Positions 51,065-62,455 of a DNA stretch of 64,000 nt are shown piece by piece (position 1 is the first letter of the stretch; the number at the start of each line of letters is the position of its first letter). A model generated the notes under the pieces. The model saw only the letters and a list, made by a program, of their open reading frames with translations, had not been told where the DNA came from and did no database searches. The translations under genes were made by a program, and so were the position numbers. The DNA is from Seminavis robusta (lineage: Eukaryota; Bacillariophyta; Bacillariophyceae; Naviculales; Naviculaceae): NCBI GenBank assembly GCA_903772945.1, contig CAICTM010000430.1, forward strand, positions 1 to 64,000, written 5' to 3'.

Positions 51065-53149
51065 CTACAATTCCTCCTGGTGGTCGTCGTTCGAGTTTTG
51101 TGCTTGAGCAATCCACTTGGCAATGTATTGCTTTTCAATTTCCCGTGCCTTGGTGACACATTCCGGATCCTTTTCATTGCTGTACATGAGATCGGTATGA
51201 TGTCCTCCGAATTCAATAATGAGGGCAATCATATCCTTGCCAATGGGTCGCACCATGGGTCCATCGTACATCGGCAGTTCTGATGATGAAGAGATGTCCG
51301 GGACATTGACTCCTCCGGCCATCCATGGATCGAGTAGCCCATTGGAAAAGACAATATTGGAATACGCGTTATTGGCAATCCGTGTGCCTCCATAGTACGT
51401 ATCCAATCGTATGGACCAGGGATCCGCGGGGAGCTGGGAATAGCCAAAAATACCTTGTGGATCCAAACAAAACGATGGTGGGCCTTTGTTGTTGTCATTA
51501 TGATTGTCGTGTCGAATGACATCGGCATGCGACCGTGTCCCCCTTGGATAGTTGGGCGGCCAAAACATGTCTCGTCCCAATCCAATGGCTTCGGTAATGA
51601 TCATGTTCATTTCTTCGTTGCAACAGAGTGCGGGCCAACTGGCGGCATCGGGTTGAATGCGTTCGCGACATTGTTCCGTGGCGTTTTTCCTGTCTCGTAG
51701 ATTGCGGCGGTCTTTCAAGGCTAGGCTGTCGGTCCCATGATACAGTCCTCGTTTTCGGTGTTGTTGCAAGAGCCCTCCTCGTCGATTGCTGTCGTTGTTA
51801 TTGATATTGTTGGCCGGTGTGAGATTGAAGCACGGCTCTTCGTGTGTAATGTTATACCAAACGGCGACGGCATCTCGTACACTGGTCAATAGTCCTTGAA
51901 TCTGCGGCGATTCCAAGACCTGCATAGTATCCTGGTGGCGGTCATCGTTATGAACAATGGTCATTTGATCCCAATCAATCGCCAGTGTCAAGTTCTTGGT
52001 AGTTGTAGAGTCGAGCGCATAGGAAATGTTGTAGCGGACATTCGACAGATTGCCGTGAATCCGAATGCCCCAATCGCGATGCAATTGGGAAAATTTCCAA
52101 CAAGCCGCTTGTGTGGGCCAAGGTGGGAGTTTCAACAGATTGCCATGCTTGTCATATTTCTCGGGCAAGAGGGCAAAGGGAATGTAGGACGACGGATACG
52201 GAAAGGATCCTTCGGCCAAATCAAACCACGGGGATCGAATCCATGCGGTCAAATGTCCCAAATCATGACTGCCCAAGGGTCGACACAATCGAAACCAGTC
52301 TGTCAGGTGGTCACGACTTCCATTGGCATGAGAAAAGAGATACTGGAGGAGCGGCCAGGTGGCGAGTAGATTGGTGGCACAATGATTTTCAGTTGTTGGA
52401 GACGCTTTGCTTGTGGGTGGATAAGGCAATTGCAATCCTCGTTGCAACACTCGATAGGCTCCATCAATCATGGTGGGATTGGTCCGTGGCAATGCCCAAA
52501 TGGGAGCCGAAGCGGCAATGGCGCCCGTGACCAAGGAGGGATACTTCATGCGAAAACAAGCCGCCAACATTCCTCCGTAGGATCCTCCAAAGGCAATGAC
52601 GGGTCTTCTTATAGAAGCTGTAGTAGTAGTTGTATTGAGGAATTGATGATACTCCAAAAAACGCGCATAATCTTCAATCGCTTGTTTGCTGGACGAATAC
52701 GCGAGGCAGTGGGGGATATCAAAGGCGGGCAAACTCTGACCTTCATAGCGATGTTCCACAAATACAATTTCCGCGCCAAAGACGGGCGCCAATTCCCACA
52801 TCAAGCCGGTATGGTTAATGTACTGCTCGAGAGGAGACTCGTTGCCCGTGTAGAAAAAGACGGGAGCCGTACTGGTCATAACAACAAACTTGTTGTAGAT
52901 ACAGTAGCGTTGTCGGTACGTGGGAGACTCTTCCTTGGGGACGTGAAAATGATTCAACGGTTGTTCCAAAAAATGACATTCCATGTCGCCAATGTGATAC
53001 TGGTGTTTCTCATCATCATCTCGACTACTAGTAGTAGTACCGGTAGTAGAAGAAGAGGCACCAGAGAAAAGTGGCAACAGAAGAAGAAACAGAACAACCA
53101 GAGACCAGCTGGGACAACCGTGGCGGTTCATCGAGGAAATCTTTGTCAT
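51065..53149 (-). CDS. Secreted serine carboxypeptidase, family S28 (Pro-X carboxypeptidase-like)
   Basis: S28 enzymes cleave after proline near peptide ends, in lysosome/vacuole or outside the cell. The frame is open from 53356, but the Met at 53149 (MTKISSMNRHG) is preferred because a signal peptide (SWSLVVLFLLLLPLFSGASS) follows directly. Conserved parts: FLEQPLNHF, RYCIYNKF, FFYTGNESPLEQY, VFVEHRYEGQSLP, Ser190 in FGGSYGGMLA, AIAASAPIWA, the Asp in VFSNGLLDPWMAGG and the His in EFGGHHTDLMY. The Ser-Asp-His triad is present, and several N-glycosylation sequons (NHT, NGS, NLS, NIS) fit secretion. A low-complexity insertion (NNINNNDSNRR, ...RGLYHGTDS) lies in the alpha-helical cap region. 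The TC/CT run just upstream (53156-53175) is 5' UTR. Confidence 0.9.
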   Translation of the reverse strand: MTKISSMNRHGCPSWSLVVLFLLLLPLFSGASSSTTGTTTSSRDDDEKHQYHIGDMECHFLEQPLNHFHVPKEESPTYRQRYCIYNKFVVMTSTAPVFFYTGNESPLEQYINHTGLMWELAPVFGAEIVFVEHRYEGQSLPAFDIPHCLAYSSSKQAIEDYARFLEYHQFLNTTTTTASIRRPVIAFGGSYGGMLAACFRMKYPSLVTGAIAASAPIWALPRTNPTMIDGAYRVLQRGLQLPYPPTSKASPTTENHCATNLLATWPLLQYLFSHANGSRDHLTDWFRLCRPLGSHDLGHLTAWIRSPWFDLAEGSFPYPSSYIPFALLPEKYDKHGNLLKLPPWPTQAACWKFSQLHRDWGIRIHGNLSNVRYNISYALDSTTTKNLTLAIDWDQMTIVHNDDRHQDTMQVLESPQIQGLLTSVRDAVAVWYNITHEEPCFNLTPANNINNNDSNRRGGLLQQHRKRGLYHGTDSLALKDRRNLRDRKNATEQCRERIQPDAASWPALCCNEEMNMIITEAIGLGRDMFWPPNYPRGTRSHADVIRHDNHNDNNKGPPSFCLDPQGIFGYSQLPADPWSIRLDTYYGGTRIANNAYSNIVFSNGLLDPWMAGGVNVPDISSSSELPMYDGPMVRPIGKDMIALIIEFGGHHTDLMYSNEKDPECVTKAREIEKQYIAKWIAQAQNSNDDHQEEL

Positions 53150-54059
53150 GGCAAACTCTCTCTCTCTCTCTCTTTCTACCACAGAATCAAACGACAGATA
53201 GACGAATGATTCAATCGATACATCAATCAAGCTGAGAGCAGAGAAAGGTACAGCGTATACTGTAGTATGTTGCTCAACTTCTTTTATCCTTTTAACTTCT
53301 AGCTTAAAAAATTTTCCCGTAAGGGGAGATCTCGAGAGAGTCCAGAGAAGATCCAAAAGCTTAATCCGGTTGAGCTGTCAAGCAGGATCCACAACTCGCG
53401 ATCTTGACACGCAACAGCAACAGCAGTTGTTTCTGCTGATGGCCTCTTTGCTGCCGAAGCTACTGCTGTTCTCCAACGGCTCTCCCAGCTTTTGGCTCAC
53501 AAGTGGTCCAAGCCCTACTCTGTGGTTCGCTCTTTCATCTCGGCCAGGTTGAGCATAGCTCTTGCCCGTGCCACGACATTGTGTTTGAGAGGCTCCCGTG
53601 TCTCCGCTCTCAAGGTTTCCAAGCGTTGGGATGACTGTGGTGCCCTCGATCTCTTCCGCTAGTCTTGCTCCTTTGCTCCTCCCTGCCCTCCTGCCTTCAC
53701 CCCTATCCTTGGTTTCCATGTTGCCCTGCTTGCGCCCTTGATTGCCTGCCTTGCGTTCCTGCGTCGTGCCCCCCTTGACCTCTGTCCCCGTCCTCCTCTT
53801 AGCTCTCTCTAATCCATAGTAAACCCGATTCAAAACAGCAACAGCAACAGCGGCTATAATACAAATTAGAACTCCAACGTACGTCGGGAACCCCTTTCAT
53901 TCAAATGTTTCCTCTTTTGTGCCGGCCTGTGGTTGTTCCGTCATTTTGAACCCTGCGACTAGCTAGATTGACGAGAGTCAGGCTCGAGCAAAGAAAGAGT
54001 CGAAATTCAGGACTAGGTTCCGTGGGAAGACACGTTTTCTCATTTTCTAACATTTTAAA
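53150..54059. promoter_or_regulatory. Divergent intergenic region (S28 / TIR-like-TPR paralog 2)
   Basis: 910 bases. It contains a (TC)n run at 53156-53175, a LINE scrap at 53977-54028, and an open minus-strand frame (53378-53833) of skewed composition that I reject as a gene. It probably holds promoters for both neighbours. Confidence 0.4.
53977..54028. repeat. Short copy of the LINE relic C left end
   Basis: GTCAGGCTCGAGCAAAGAAAG... to CCGTGGGA matches 16103-16153 (CCAGGCTTAAGCAAAGAAC... to CTGTGGGA) with a shared exact core GTCGAAATTCAGGACTAG. It ends about 30 bases before the ATG at 54060. Confidence 0.75.
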
Positions 54060-56910
54060 ATGGATGCTCCAAAAGATCCACAAGAAGGCAAGGTGGGGAC
54101 CCCTCAGAACTCCTCAAACAAGCAACAACCAGAAGGCAATAATGATGGACACCAATTAGTCAAGCCAGATTCAATGTCGGATGGTCAGGCTCGAGCAGCC
54201 ATTGGCGCTGCTTCAAGCGACACTCCAACAAACCAAATGAAAAGGGCTTGTCTAGTACCCGATGATCATGCCGTTGCTATGCCTCCCACCAAAAAAGCCA
54301 AAACCAGCCGCACAGAGGAAATCCCAACCACGCCAGAGCTGGACACTCTAGGAGTCAGTGTCCATCACCTCCAGCATATCTTCTTGGAGAGAGAGGTTGG
54401 AATGGCAAAAAAGAATGCCACAACAGGAAAATTTCTTTCAAAAGACTCCAGCATCTATGAAATTGAGGATTTAGAAGGTCCTCCTGGGGTCATCCGCACA
54501 AAGAGTGTCAACACTGTTTGCCCAATCGATGGGAAAATGGGTGCTGCCTACGTCCACTCTCTACAAGGTGAGGACCATGTCGGAGAGGCAACTCAAATGC
54601 TCAGTTATTCATGGAATTATTCGATTGGAGATATTGTGGATACTTTAACAGACTTCTGCCACCAAAACAATCTCAATCCAAAGAGAACCTATATCTGGAT
54701 CTGCTGTCTCTGCGTCAATCAACACAGGGTGGTAGAAAAATCCAAGTCGGGTTTGCTGGTCTCCGCTGACGAATTTGTCTCCATCTTTGGAGACCGAGTC
54801 AAGAGAATTGGTCATTTGCTGGCAATGATGGCTCCGTGGCATGCACCAGTGTACAATACTCGAGTTTGGTGCATCTTTGAAATCTTTACAGCTAAAACCA
54901 CAGTTGAGTGCACGGTAGATATTGTCATGCCACCCAAGGAGAAGCAATCTCTGGAGCAGGATGTTGTTGATAATGGAGGAGGCATCAATGCTCTCTATGA
55001 GACTCTTGGCAACACCAAAGTTGAGAATGCCAAAGCATCATTTGAGAGTGACAGGCTGGCTATTCTTGGCCAAGTAGAATCGGATGTTGGATACTCTGTG
55101 CTAAACAATCAAGTCAATGACTTGTTGCGTGGATGGATGAAAGGTGTCTTGACTCAGCTGGTGAGGTCAAGAGAAAACACCAACAATGAAGACTACGTGG
55201 CTTTTTGCAACCGAATTGGAAATATTCTCAAGCACAATGGAGAACACGTTGCGGCCATGAAACTCCACAAGACTGCTCTGACAATTTGTGAGACTGTCTT
55301 GGGAAAGAATCATAGATTGACAGCAGACACTTTCGACAATATTGGTTCAGTCCTGAAAGAGATGGGTGATTATGAAGATGCTTTGTCAAAGCACAAGGAA
55401 GCTCTTGCCATTCGATTGTCTGCATTGGGCAAGAGTCATCCTGAGGTGGCAGCCAGCTACAACAATATTGGTTATGTCCTGGATGATATGGGCGACTATG
55501 AAGGTGCTTTGTCAAAGTACGAAGAAGCTCTTGGCATTGATTTGTCAGCATTGGGCAAGAATCATCCTGATTTAGCAACCACCTACAACAATATTGGTTA
55601 TGTCTTGCATGCTAAGGGTGACTATGAAGGGGCTTTGTCCAAATATGAGAGAGCTCTTGCAATTAGATTGTCAGCCTTAGGCAAGAATCATCCTGATGTG
55701 GCAACCACCTACAATAATATTGGGGTTGCTCTAAAGAAAATGGGCGACTATGAAGGTGCTCTGTCAAAGTATGAGGAATGTCTTGCCATTACATTGTCAG
55801 TCAGTACTGGGCAGGAATCATCCTGATGCGGCGACCACCTACGGCAATATTGGGCTTGTGCTACAGAATTTGGGTGACTATGAAGGTGCTTTGTCCAAGT
55901 GTGAAGAAGCTCTTGCGATTAGATTGTCATTGCTGGGAAAGAATCACCCTGATGTGGCCACCACCACTAACAATATTGGTTGCATCCTGGATGATATGGG
56001 TGACTATGCAGGTGCTTTGTCCAAGTATGAGGAGCTCTTGCCATTAGATTGTCAGCCTTGGGCAAGAATCAATCCTGATGTGGCAACCACCTACAATAAT
56101 ATTGGGGTCGCTCTGAAGAATATGGGAGATTACAAAGGTGCTCTGTCAAAGTATGAGGAATGTCTTGCAATTACATTGTCAGTAGTGGGCAGGAATCATC
56201 CTGATGCAGCAACCACCTATGGCAATCTTGGACTTGTGCTACAGCATATGGGAGACTATAAACGTGCTTTGTCCAGGTTTGAGGAAGCTCTCACGATTGG
56301 ATTGTCAGCCTTGGGCAAGAATCATCCTGATGTAGCAACCAGTTACATGAACATTGGTTCGGCACTTTCCTGCATGGGTGACTATGAAAGTGCTTTGTCA
56401 AAGCATGAGAAAGCTCTTGCCATTAAATTGTCAGCATTGGGAAAATCATCCTGATGTGGCAACACCTACAACAACATTGGTTCTGTTCTGGATGATATGG
56501 GTGACACTGTTCTGGATGATATGGGCGACTATGAAGGTGCTTTGGCAAAGTATGAGGAAGCTCTTGCCATTCAATTGTCAGCATTGGGCAAGAATCATCC
56601 TGATGTGGCAACCACATACAGCGGTATTGGTTCTGCCCTGCATAAAATGGGCAACAATGAAGATGCTTTGGCAAAGTATGAAGAAACTCTTTCCATTGAT
56701 TTGTCAGCATTGGGCAAGCATCATCCTGTTGTGGCAACCACCTACCGCAACATTGCGCTTGTTCTGCATGAGATGGATGACTATTCTGGAGCGTTGTTGA
56801 AGTTTCAAGAATCCTTGTCCATTATTCAACCTATGTTTGGACTTGAGCATCCTGATGTGAAGGATTGCCTGAAATGGATCGAAGACTCCAAGAAAAAAGA
56901 GCAGAAGTAG
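54060..56910 (+). CDS. TIR-like domain + TPR protein (paralog 2), repeat array decaying
   Basis: This gene has the same architecture as the gene at 17553-19313. The N-terminus is disordered with PPTKKAKTSR (possible nuclear signal). Conserved block (about residues 95-300): VSVHHLQHIFLEREV, CPIDGKMGAAYVHSLQGE, QMLSYSWNYSIGDIVDTL, RTYIWICCLCVNQHRV, IGHLLAMMAPWHAPVY, TRVWCIFEIFTA. About 13 TPR units of 42 residues (126 bases) follow from about 55230, of the form GALSKYEEALAIRLSALGKNHPDVATTYNNIG. The first frame stops at 55826 after a 4-base duplication (TCAGTCAG, about 55800). The array continues in frame from 55750 to a stop at 56454 (two small deletions around 56440-56470), then to 56910. A pair of compensating slips lies at 56030-56070, and a 24-base duplication at 56492-56520. 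Either pseudogene decay in the array or a shorter 588-codon product. Confidence 0.72.
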
Positions 56911-58537
56911 TCAATTTTGCTGGAGCTTCCACATGGGAACAGTTTGGATTGAGAATTGGTTCGCTAGCTAGCAAGTAGGACTGAAGTTGTTTAGAGTAGA
57001 AAATATCAGGATATTGGGAATCTATTAGCTAGCTAGAGTAGTACAATCAGGAGTTTACACAGTCCCACAACTGAACATCTGTATTGAAACAATCAGTGAC
57101 CCCAGAATAAAATTGCTCTACAGTTTTTGAAGGCAAAGCTGCCGTTCCAGCATTACGGTAGCTATCAGGCTGCTTCGAGGAAGAGGAGGTACATGTATGA
57201 GGAAGTACGAGAAGGAGCCAGTTTTCCAGTTTTCCAGTTTTCCAAATGGAGGACGAGGAGCCAGTTTACACTCATGGAGGGGAAGGAGTGTCGCCGCTGG
57301 TTGTGTCGTTCAACAACACGCATGCCAGAATTCAAAAGAAAAACCAAACCGGACATGACATGACCATGACAAGCCCTGTGGTTGACAACACTACGGAAAT
57401 TCAAGGTTCCAGCAGTACCATGACGGATGAAAGCAATGGCAGTAGACCAATCCAAGAACACAACAATAAAAGTGACAACAACAGCCACGGCCAATTCCAA
57501 TGGCACTCGCAGAAACGAAAGTTCACGACGGAAAATCCGCAACAAGACCACAAAACCTTCGAGCAACAACCAGCAAGAAACGCACTCATCTCAATGCCGG
57601 TATAAAGCAACGACACGTAGATAGTATCGACAATTCAATAGCACCATGGTGAACGCACTATGGGGTATCGATTCGTGTGGTCGAGTTGATTACCGAAGCA
57701 TAAACCAGCGTCTTATCCCTGCGCGTCTCCGGATAGCGCCTTGACAGAAACAAAAGACAAAAGACAGATCAACGACCGGTTCGATCGATCGTTCCGAAGC
57801 CTCCCAGCGTACGGTACGAGTCGAAGAAACCTTTCCCACCGACGCTCAAGCCCCAAGCATTTTCCGTGCTGCAGATCAGCAGATGTTACGATCGTTCGAA
57901 GGGTGGTCTCCGTACCTTCTCGAGATCTCCGCGAAAAGGATCCAAATCGCGTGCACGAGTGAATGAGTTCTCTTGATTTTGCCACCATGGAAGTCCTCCA
58001 ACGAAGCCAATCTGTTTGGTGATTCAAAGTGCAACATTGGTTCAAAGTCGCAGGCAGTCCAGTGTATGAATCTCGTCTACCGTACAACATTCCCATTTCA
58101 ATAAAATTCGCGGAGCTTGGCCTTTTGCCTTCTCCGCGACCGTCGTTGCAGGAGATAGATCGATACTAAATAGAATCTGATGCACGTTAAGGAGTGAGGG
58201 GGGCGAAGCGAGACAAAGCAGTGGCTGCGGTGGTGGGTGCACGATCGGATCTGCGGTGCTGCATGGTACTGGTACCGGCACGCGCTCGACCCATCCCGCC
58301 ATTTCCCGCATGTGTCACTTCCAAGCATACGGCAGAGCTGGATTGACACAAGGGGGAGTAAGAAAAAATGCACCTTCATGATCGAATCCAAGCCCCTCAC
58401 CTCCCACCACTGTCCCACTGTCACTCGATCGTACAGCTGTGTGCAGCAGTCTTCTGTCTTCTGAAGTCACGGAAGTCAGAGGCAGTAGAAAAGGTAGCTG
58501 CCGGTATTGGTGTCGTTATCCTTCAATAACAATAACA
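56911..58537. other. Intergenic, one doubtful ORF
   Basis: 1.6 kb. A 119-codon frame at 57246-57605 (MEDEEPVYTHGGEGVSPL..., polar and Gln/Asn-rich) is open but has no recognisable domain, so it is only a weak candidate. CTAGCTAG runs occur at 56962 and 57025. The right part probably holds the promoter of the next gene. Confidence 0.4.
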
Positions 58538-61500
58538 ATGGAAGTGTACATGGGAGTAGGTCACGAGGGGGAAGAGGATGGGTATGTGGTGTTGAAACGA
58601 AAGCGTTTGGTGTTCTACGAGGCTGGCTATTTTGACGAGGACGGGCATCAAAAGGAAGATCTCGTCACGAGTGGCAAGACTCGCATTCTGTTTCACTCCA
58701 TTGTGGATCACACAAGCACTACTAGTACAAGCCAGGAATTCCTGCTTTCCATAACCGATCGTGATGGAGCAACCTTTGTGTTTCAAATGGAAACCCAGGA
58801 GGATTTGCGGAACATTGAAAACTCCATTTCCAAGGCAGTTGCCAAGGCAGCAAGAGCCAGTCAGGCTCGTCCATGTGAACCTCCCAACATGGCCGTGGCC
58901 ATGACGGACGAATCTCACACCAGCCGTAGTGAAGATATGCGACAAGTACGAGAAATGACCCGACAAATGGATCAGCGAGATCGACAAGCCAAGAAGCAAC
59001 AACGATCCAGACAAACTTTTCCTGTGGGAGCCACTTCGGTATCAGCATCGTCTACCGTCCAACCTCGAAAAACCACTCGTACTTCCTTTCCGACTGAAAA
59101 ATTTCGGCATTCGGCGGCACCACAACAAAGAACGGCACCCCCTCATCTTGTCGTGGAACCAGCCATGCCGCCGCCAGCAGAAATAGAAGACAAGCCACCT
59201 GGGGCCTATATGGATCCTGGGCCTCCGATTGGAGTACCTCTTCCACAGCAGAGTTCACCACCCATTATCGACTATGATGAGGAAGAACCGCACAATAAAC
59301 AGGAGGATCCCTTGATTGAAGCTTCCTTGGTTCCAGATGACGAGGAAGACCAACGCAATAATGAATTTCAGGATGAAACTGTGGTGTTGGTACAAGCCCA
59401 AAAAGCGGGCCTCTCGGACTATTTGCAGAACAGAAGCCTCCAAATATTTATTGTGGGTCTCATTTGTCTTTTTGCCATTGTCATTATTGTCACCGTCGTG
59501 GCCATTGTGTTGGCCACAGGCAATACCGGAGGTGGAACCAACACACCAGCACCCACTGCTGCCATAACAACAGCACCTATTCCTACGGTAATTCCCGTCC
59601 CTACATTGACCCCCACCACCACCACTCTTCTAAACGTCACCATTGGCAACTACACGCCCATTTCCTTGGCACCGACGTCGACGCCACTTGACATTCCCGC
59701 CTTTTTGGACGAGTGCAACTTGACGGCCGTGATTCCCGTGGACTCGCCGTCATCACCATACCAATCGGCGGGATGTTTTAAGGATGTTGATACACTCGAC
59801 TCGGATCAGCTCCTCTGTGGTCCCGACCAGGCACCTCTGGAATGTAGTCTCCGCTGCCCTTCGCGTTTCTTTGGCATTCCCATGGGCACAACCACATGTC
59901 GGTGCTTTTCACAAATCAAGAGTGACCGCATCGGTCTGCAAGCGTGTGTTCCAGGTAGTGATAGCACTAGTATGGATCTCTTTGTCAATCAGTCTCCTCG
60001 CATAACCCAGTGTGACGATCCAATGGCGCGAGCCGTGGTCGAATTTCTATTGCAGCAAAGAAGCAATGCCACTTGGGGCTTTGACATTGTCTCGAACCGA
60101 TGGAAAGAAAGTCCCTTTGAGCTGTACGCAGAGGGATGCCATACCAATGTCTACGATGTGACGGTGCTTGAGGCGGAAGCAGTAACAACGCGGGAAACGT
60201 TTGTGATGGATGTGAAGAGTTATGCCACGCAACGACGCGGTGAACGTTCGGTTTCCATTCTCTATGACGAAGACACGACGAGTGAAATCTCTGTCTTGGC
60301 AGAAGAAATGGAGATTTTGGCCGAACAAGTCAGTGGTGTGGCGGACCCACGGCAAGTCAGTCTATTCTTCTATCTGAGTGATGAGAATCCCAACAGCAAG
60401 TTGTTCACCACGTCGGCTGCGAAACGACTGGCCAAGGTGGAGGTGACAAACTTTTCAGAAAAGACCAATTTTGTGACATTCTCGCCCTCTTTTCGGCAGA
60501 GTCTTCTCAACTATCTGAACGGTGGATTTCAGAAAGAAATGGCATTCGAAATCTTTGATCGCTATGGTTCCTTTGCTGTGGTGCGGTCCATGATGGGAGC
60601 GTTCATGGAACTCCGTTTACCCCTTGACAGCATTCAATACGACAACACATTTGACAGCATCGTGCACTCGCAATCGTGCTTTGAAATTGCAACACAAGCA
60701 GAGGCGAGTAGACTTGGCTTTCCCGACGCCCCAGGGACCATTGACGACACGACCTGTTCTCCCAATGTTATTCGGGCATTGCAACAGCTACGATCTGAGT
60801 ATCGCGACTTCACGGAAGAGCCGGCAACCGTTGGTGGGAAAACAGAATGCCAGCTCAAGGCCACCGAATGTGATTTCATTGTGGATATCTCAACTTCTCG
60901 ACCCCTCACTGCAAATGACAAATATCCATTTGGAGATTTTGGTGGCTATCAGCTTCGTCCTCTCAGTGACTTTTTGAGCCCTACCAGAGTCTCTCCCTTG
61001 GAGATTGCCCGAATGCAAGTCACAGAGGAACGTTTCACCGAGCTCCAGCGAAACCTCAAGGCTCACACAGTCGAATATCTGCGAGAAATGCAAGAGAAAT
61101 TGGAAGCTTGTGTCAGTGAGTGCAAGGAGTCTGACTACCCAGCGTATATCCAAGAATTCGGCTCTTGTCCGCCAAGGACATGCCGGACCACGTCAACAGC
61201 ACAGCCTACAATGCTCTTGGCGGGGGCTACTCTCGCCCCTACGCTCCCCCCTGTTTTGCCTCCTAGTACTGCTGACTCTCCAGTGACTGGTGTCCCTGAC
61301 TTTATCCCGGCAGGTACCAATATTCCAACTACGACAAGTACTTCCCCCCCGTTTTCCCTCCTGGTTCTGGTGGCTCTGGTGGCCCTGGTGGCCCTGGTGC
61401 TGGCCCTGGTACTGCCAACTCCCCTCTGGATACCAATGTTCCAACCATGGAAAGTTCTGCACTGCTTGGCACCGATATGCCTACTGTTACTCCTCCAGGT

Positions 61501-61935
61501 TGCAATGGCGTACCGCATGAGACCCTTTGGAACCTGACCACCCCTTCTGATGCAGGCTCGAGTGATGGAGACACCTTTTGTGAGGACCTACTTGGGGTCG
61601 CTTGCTTTGAAGGAGATGGGTTCCAAACTTTCAATAGCTTCCAGGGATTGACGTCTCAATGGTTCCAAGCGGAAGCGACCAGTGGTTCTCGCTGCCTCAG
61701 TGATGTCACACATCGTGTCACCTTGGCAGTTCCAGAAGAGGTCAACTATGACTTGAAGGTGTATAAAGGAACGCAGGAGAACTTGTATGATTCCTCAACT
61801 CGTGCTGGAGGAATGGTGGATGATGTTACCATTTTTTCGAGGAATGTTGGATATTCCTACTTTGTGCTTGTTGAATTCGTAGGAGGGACATCCTGTCAAC
61901 CATGGACTCTTACATTCGAGCACTTCTCGTGCTAA
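58538..61935 (+). CDS. Membrane protein with PH-like, WSC-like and MACPF-like regions
   Basis: The start chosen is ATG at 58538 (MEVYMGVGHEGEED), since the open sequence upstream is not protein-like. Residues about 1-110 resemble a PH-type fold (GYVVLKRKRLVFYEAG, EFLLSITDRDGATFVFQM). A polar linker leads to one membrane span (FIVGLICLFAIVIIVTVVAIVLA, about 307-330), a PT-rich stalk, then a WSC-like Cys motif (SAGCFKDVDTLDS...CRCF, about 408-455). Next is a region recalling MACPF/perforin-like domains (FVTFSPSFRQSLLNYLN, EIFDRYGSFAVVRSMMGAF, about 650-690). The C-terminal part is a separate beta-rich Cys domain ending at 61935. The frame appears interrupted about once overall, and whether that is real cannot be judged here. 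The MACPF assignment is tentative, and a membrane-associated or defensive role would be inference. Confidence 0.62.
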
Positions 61936-62455
61936 GCAAGCACTTTGGAAAGCACCTGGATCATGACAGCTCGAAGGCCTACTTTAGTATTCCGCCTCAT
62001 TGGCTTCCTCTCAGGCAATCCAACGGCCGTGTATTTCTACTATGTGGCTACCACCTCATCTTTAGTGCTCATCACCTGGGATAACTTCTTCCAACGTCTT
62101 TCCAACCTGGTCCTTGATGGGACGACTCTGCTGTTATTGTGGTTGTTGCATGATGCCTGTACCGGTAGCTATACTCTTACTGTCCCCGTGGATTGAAGGC
62201 TCAAGAAAGATAGATAGTTTGCCCCAGCTCTTCTGTTGCACGTAGTTACTGGCCAAGGGATTGATGATTCCAATACACGTTTGGAACCCCGATTCTTTGT
62301 AAACTTAGTTGAGGTTTTTATTCAGGTAGCATTATCCATTATTTACCCCAATCTCTCCACATAAAGATACTTTCCGTTGGCTTTGGAAGGGCAGCAAATC
62401 GGTCAACACGTCGCAACCACCAGTTTCTTTCACTTCAGCCAAACCGAGAGCAATA
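61936..62455. other. Intergenic region
   Basis: 520 bases between two plus-strand genes. No gene or repeat is seen. It should contain a 3' UTR and the promoter of the partial gene that follows. Confidence 0.45.

Noticed and set aside
53378-53833. 151-codon minus-strand frame (KRRTGTEVKGG..., CCCCC run)
   Set aside because: Skewed composition and no motif; lies in a divergent promoter region.
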